A stretch of DNA of 9,562 nt, taken from Candidatus Dormiibacterota bacterium. Its GTDB lineage: Bacteria; Chloroflexota; Dormibacteria; Aeolococcales; Bog-877. Numbering within the stretch: the stretch's first letter is position 1; every line of letters starts with the position of its first letter. The position numbers and the translations under genes are program-made. Where the stretch lies: the NCBI GenBank assembly GCA_003132265.1, contig PKXE01000192.1, forward strand, positions 1 to 9,562, read 5' to 3'. The notes beneath the pieces are model-generated. The model was given only the letters and a program-made list of their open reading frames with translations. It searched no databases and was not told where the DNA came from. Positions 6,772-9,562 of this stretch are shown one piece after another.

Positions 6772-6788
6772 GAGATGCCGCCCATCTC
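6772..6788. repeat. Perfect inverted repeat, operator candidate
   Basis: GAGATG (6772-6777), spacer CCGCC, CATCTC (6783-6788). The 17-bp site ends six bases before the putative -10 of the E1 alpha gene, where a bound repressor could block RNA polymerase. A flanking GCA and TGC extend the symmetry imperfectly. No regulator gene is nearby to pair with it. Confidence 0.45.
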
Positions 6789-6809
6789 GTTGCTAGAGTT
6801 AGCCGCGCT

Positions 6810-7952
6810 GTGGGGATCGAGCCGAAGATGACCGGTGCGCCGCCGTCTCCACCTCGGGGGCCTGCGGCGGGCGCTCCTGGGGCAGAGCTTCTGGAGGGAG
6901 CCCGCACCATCCTCGGCCTGCCGGAACCGAAGATGCTGACCGAACTCAGCTCCTTTTCCCGCGAGCTGGCCCTGCAGCTGTTCACTGCCATGGCGCGGCT
7001 GCGAGCCTTCGACGAGCGAGCGGTGATCTTGCAGCACCAGGGCCGTATTGGCACCTACCCCACCTTCTACGGCGAAGAGGCTGTCCAGGCAGCCAGCGTC
7101 TGGGCGCTGCCACGCCAGGACTGGCTCTTCCCCACCTACCGCCAGTCGGCGGTGGTGACCCTGCGGGGCTGCCCGCCCCTGGTTCCGCTGCTGATGTGGC
7201 GTGGACACCCGGGAGGCTGGCACGACGTGATGGAGTACCGGGTGGCCCCCATCTGCGTCCCGGTGGCGACCAACCTTCCTCATGCCGTAGGGGCTGCCTG
7301 GGGGGCCAAGCTGCGCCACCAGGAGCTGGTGGCGCTGGCCTACGGCGGGGATGGGTCGACCTCGGCCGGCGACTTCCACGAAGCCTGCAACCTGGCCGGC
7401 CTGGTGGGCGCACCGGTGATCTTTCTCATCACCAACAACCAGTGGGCGATCAGCACCCCGGTCAGCAAACAGACCAAGATTCGCCGGGTGGCCGATAAGG
7501 CTGCCGCCTACGGCATTCCGGGGGTCAGAGTCGACGCCTTCGACGTCTTCGCCTGCTATCAGGCGGTCCGCGAAGCGGCGGCCCGGGCGAGGGCGGGCGA
7601 GGGTCCGACGCTGATCGAAGCGATCGGCTACCGGCTCGGTCCCCATGCCACCGCCGACGAGCCATCGCTCTATCGGGACCTGCAGGCGGACCGGTTGTGG
7701 GAGCCGATGGAGCCGCTGCGCCGGACTCAAATGGCACTGGTGGCGGCGGGGCTGGCTTCCGAAGCTGAGCTGGACCAGATCCGCGCGGACTCGGTCGAGG
7801 AGCTCCGCGATATTGGCGACTCGGTCGATGCGTACCCCCCCGTCACGATCGAGGAGATCGCCGCCACCGTCCATCGGGAGACCCCCTGGGGCCTCAGGCC
7901 CGACCGGCTGCGGGAGCCCTCCTGGGGGGCGCGAGGAGGTGCCGTGGGGTGA
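6810..7952 (+). CDS. 2-oxoacid dehydrogenase E1 component, alpha subunit (pyruvate or branched-chain)
   Basis: This is the alpha subunit of the thiamine diphosphate-dependent E1, which decarboxylates a 2-oxoacid and transfers the acyl group to lipoyl-E2. The ThDP/Mg motif runs from GDGSTSAGDF (G180-D181-G182) to ITNN (N209-N210). Other family blocks are QGRIGTYPTFYGEEA (77-91), FPTYRQS (107-113), QWAISTPVSKQT and the phosphorylation-loop region YRLGPHATADEPSLYR. GTG 6810 gives 380 residues; ATG 6828 in frame would remove six residues and has no better ribosome-binding site. The first ~45 residues are Pro/Ala/Gly-rich and unlike most relatives. The gene overlaps the E1 beta gene by four bases. 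The GRIG, FPTYR and GGW blocks occur in both PdhA and actinobacterial BkdA proteins, so the substrate is not decided here. Confidence 0.93.
   Translation: MGIEPKMTGAPPSPPRGPAAGAPGAELLEGARTILGLPEPKMLTELSSFSRELALQLFTAMARLRAFDERAVILQHQGRIGTYPTFYGEEAVQAASVWALPRQDWLFPTYRQSAVVTLRGCPPLVPLLMWRGHPGGWHDVMEYRVAPICVPVATNLPHAVGAAWGAKLRHQELVALAYGGDGSTSAGDFHEACNLAGLVGAPVIFLITNNQWAISTPVSKQTKIRRVADKAAAYGIPGVRVDAFDVFACYQAVREAAARARAGEGPTLIEAIGYRLGPHATADEPSLYRDLQADRLWEPMEPLRRTQMALVAAGLASEAELDQIRADSVEELRDIGDSVDAYPPVTIEEIAATVHRETPWGLRPDRLREPSWGARGGAVG
7933..7940 (+). promoter_or_regulatory. Ribosome-binding site for the E1 beta start
   Basis: GAGGAGGT, close to a perfect anti-16S match, lies eight bases before GTG 7949. 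It fixes the GTG start despite the overlap with the upstream gene and shows that E1 beta can initiate on its own. Confidence 0.8.
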
Positions 7953-8935
7953 GCGCCACCGCCGAGCTGAACATGGTCGAGGCGATCACCAAGGGGCTGG
8001 GGCAGCTCCTCGAGGAGGATCCGGACGCCATCCTCTTGGGTGAGGACATCGGGCGTAACGGTGGGGTGTTCCGGGCCACCGCCGGCCTGCAGGAGCGGTT
8101 CGGTGAGGACCGGGTGGTCGACACCCCGCTCAGCGAGGCGGGGTTCGTGGGTGCGGCCATCGGGATGTGCCTAGTGGGACTCCACCCCGTCGTGGAGATC
8201 CAGTTCGACGCCTTCGTCTACCCCGCCTTTGAGCAACTGGTCTCGCAGGCCGGGCGCTTTAGGTGGCGCACCAGGGGCGCCTACGGTTTGCCGTTGGTCG
8301 TCCGGCTCCCGTATGGGGGCGGGACGCGGGCGCCCGAGCTGCACTCGGACTCGCCAGAGACGCTCTTCAGCCACATGCCCGGCCTCCGCGTCGTGGTGCC
8401 GTCCGACCCCCTCTCGGCGGGGGAACTGCTGCTGGCCGCAACCAGGTGCGGGGACCCGGTCGTGTTCCTAGAACCCAAGCGGATGTACCGGCGCGGTCGT
8501 CAGCTGCTGCCGGCCAAGTTCGTGCCCGGGGACCTGGACCACGCCGTGGTCGTCCGGCCGGGTGAGGACCTGACGGTGATCGCCTACGGAGCCATGGTCG
8601 ACGTGGCTGAGGGGGCGGCCGAGCGACTCCAGGAGGAGGGGGTTTCCACCAGGGTTCTCGACTTACGTTCCATCTATCCGCTCGACCGCGAAAGCATCTT
8701 GGCGGCTGCCGAGGAGACTGGTCGGGTGTTGGTGGTCCACGAGGCGGCCCGGCACTGTGGGGTCGCCGCCGAGGTGGCGGCCCTGCTGCAGGAGGAGGCC
8801 GCAGATGTGCTCCTGGCCCCGACGTTGCGGGTCACCGGCATGGACATGCCCTTCCCTTTGTCGCAGAACGAGGACGATGCCCTGCCGACGGTCGAGAGGG
8901 TGCTGGCGGCCGCCCACACCATGCTCGAGTACTGA
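7949..8935 (+). CDS. 2-oxoacid dehydrogenase E1 component, beta subunit
   Basis: This is the partner of the preceding alpha subunit; the two form the alpha2beta2 E1 heterotetramer. The 328 residues match the usual length. Motifs are LLGEDIGRNGGVFRAT (29-44), FGEDRVVDTPLSEAG (51-65) with E63 as the glutamate that activates ThDP, VEIQFDAFVYPAFEQL, PYGGGTRAPELHSDSPE, VVFLEPKRMYR and the transketolase C-terminal domain from about residue 205, ending with RVTGMDMPFPLSQNEDDALPTVERVLAAA. The GTG start shares bases with the E1 alpha stop (GTGA). E2 begins nine bases after its stop. The gene is intact. As for E1 alpha, pyruvate and branched-chain 2-oxoacids both remain possible substrates. Confidence 0.95.
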   Translation: MSATAELNMVEAITKGLGQLLEEDPDAILLGEDIGRNGGVFRATAGLQERFGEDRVVDTPLSEAGFVGAAIGMCLVGLHPVVEIQFDAFVYPAFEQLVSQAGRFRWRTRGAYGLPLVVRLPYGGGTRAPELHSDSPETLFSHMPGLRVVVPSDPLSAGELLLAATRCGDPVVFLEPKRMYRRGRQLLPAKFVPGDLDHAVVVRPGEDLTVIAYGAMVDVAEGAAERLQEEGVSTRVLDLRSIYPLDRESILAAAEETGRVLVVHEAARHCGVAAEVAALLQEEAADVLLAPTLRVTGMDMPFPLSQNEDDALPTVERVLAAAHTMLEY

Positions 8936-8944
8936 GGCCCCGAG

Positions 8945-9562
8945 GTGGCGGAGTTTAGGCTTCCCGATCTGGGCGAGGGGGTGACCGAGGGGGAGGTCGT
9001 GGAATGGCGGGTCCGGGAGGGGGACACGGTTCAGCGCGACCAGGTTCTGGGGGTAGTTGGGACCGACAAGGCGACCGTGGAAATCCCGTCGCCCTTCGCC
9101 GGCCGGGTGGAGGCGATCCTGGTCCCGGAGGGGGCGCGGATCCGGGTCGGAGATCCCTTACTGCGGGTGGAAGGACCGAACGGACCGGCCCCAGAGGCGG
9201 AGCCGGCTCCGGTACCGGCCGCGGCACCAGTGCAGCCTCGACCTAGGCCAGCCTCCCCGGAGGTGCGGCGGGTGCCGGCTTTGCCTTCGGTGCGGCGGGC
9301 GGCTCGCCACCGTGGAATCGGGCTGGAGACGGTGGCCGGGAGCGGTGAAGGCGGCCGCGTCCGGATGACGGACCTGCTCGGCCAGGGTCGCCGGGTTCCC
9401 CTGCGCGGGGCGGCGCGAGTGATGGCGGAGAAGGTGGCCATGGCCCATCAGCTGGTGCCCCAGGTCACGGTGGTGCTGGAGGCCGACGTTGCCGCCCTGG
9501 AGGCACAGGTGGAGGCGGGGGCCGCGGATCCGGGTCTCCACCAGCCCACCCTTCTGGGACTG
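8945..9562 (+). CDS. Dihydrolipoamide acyltransferase (E2) of the 2-oxoacid dehydrogenase complex, 5' part
   Basis: E2 accepts the acyl group from E1 on its swinging lipoyl arm and passes it to CoA. The reading frame stays open through the window end, giving 206 residues of perhaps 400. It starts at GTG 8945, with GAGG (8934-8937) seven bases upstream, overlapping the E1 beta stop. Residues 1-76 form a single lipoyl domain with the lipoylated lysine K42 in GTDKATVEIPSP. A Pro/Ala-rich linker spans about 77-106. A peripheral subunit-binding domain follows at about 110-145 (LPSVRRAARHRGIGLETVAGSGEGGRV). The acyltransferase domain begins near 151 (VPLRGAARVMAEKVAMAH). The catalytic HxxxD motif lies beyond the window. 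A gene for E3 is not seen and may follow. Confidence 0.93.
   Translation, partial: MAEFRLPDLGEGVTEGEVVEWRVREGDTVQRDQVLGVVGTDKATVEIPSPFAGRVEAILVPEGARIRVGDPLLRVEGPNGPAPEAEPAPVPAAAPVQPRPRPASPEVRRVPALPSVRRAARHRGIGLETVAGSGEGGRVRMTDLLGQGRRVPLRGAARVMAEKVAMAHQLVPQVTVVLEADVAALEAQVEAGAADPGLHQPTLLGL

Larger units (their letters stand above)
6706..6809. promoter_or_regulatory. Divergent promoter region between the heme and 2-oxoacid dehydrogenase operons
   Basis: These 104 bp must hold the start signals of both operons. On the + strand TAGAGT (6794-6799) fits the TAnnnT -10 pattern and would place transcription start only a few bases before the GTG at 6810, so a leaderless or nearly leaderless mRNA is possible. 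On the minus strand the same hexamer TAGAGT occurs at 6766-6761. Neither has a convincing -35. Two perfect inverted repeats lie here, GAGATG-N5-CATCTC (6772-6788) and GGGGC-N5-GCCCC (6731-6745). Confidence 0.45.

Noticed and set aside
6702..7874. 390-codon open frame on the minus strand opposite E1 alpha
   Set aside because: The + strand encodes a clear E1 alpha with ThDP motif; the antisense product is Arg/Gly/His-rich with no family pattern.
8945..9562. E2 as a broken gene because it has no stop
   Set aside because: The frame is open to the last base and all domains are in order; it is simply cut by the window edge.

Overview
The window is a high-GC bacterial chromosome segment, mostly housekeeping. 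It opens inside the 3' end of a 23S rRNA gene (starting near E. coli position 2598 and including the sarcin-ricin loop), followed by a 143-bp spacer and a 5S rRNA. It closes inside a dihydrolipoamide acyltransferase gene. The taxon cannot be fixed from the sequence. CtaG-type cytochrome oxidase assembly proteins, a Bacillus-like ferrochelatase and HemY pair (coproporphyrin-dependent heme route), a Firmicutes-like 5S and frequent GTG/TTG starts suggest a monoderm-type lineage such as Chloroflexota, Dormibacterota or Actinomycetota. This is an inference with low certainty.

Layout: the rRNA genes (1-560, + strand) run toward a long block of minus-strand genes. In transcription order these are coproporphyrin ferrochelatase (6705-5707), HemY/CgoX porphyrinogen oxidase (5710-4298), GTP cyclohydrolase I (4246-3620), the RlmN 23S rRNA methyltransferase (3623-2493) and two tandem CtaG-family membrane proteins (2325-1405 and 1388-600). 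The first four are tightly packed, with 4-base TTGA and GTGA stop/start overlaps, so they look like one operon. A 167-bp gap separates rlmN from the ctaG pair, which may have its own promoter. Heme synthesis and heme-copper oxidase assembly are functionally linked; folE and rlmN seem to be co-transcribed passengers.

From a 104-bp divergent intergenic region (6706-6809), a second operon runs on the + strand: E1 alpha, E1 beta and the start of E2 of a 2-oxoacid dehydrogenase complex (pyruvate or branched-chain; substrate not resolved). These three feed acyl-CoA production from 2-oxoacids. The divergent region holds two short perfect inverted repeats, which are the best candidates for regulatory sites in the window.

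I found no mobile element, CRISPR array, tRNA or clearly novel system. The points worth a second look are the 5S gene enclosed in a stem that runs into its own terminator, the paired ctaG paralogs, the coproporphyrin-pathway signature, the divergent-region palindromes and the many non-ATG starts that affect annotation.
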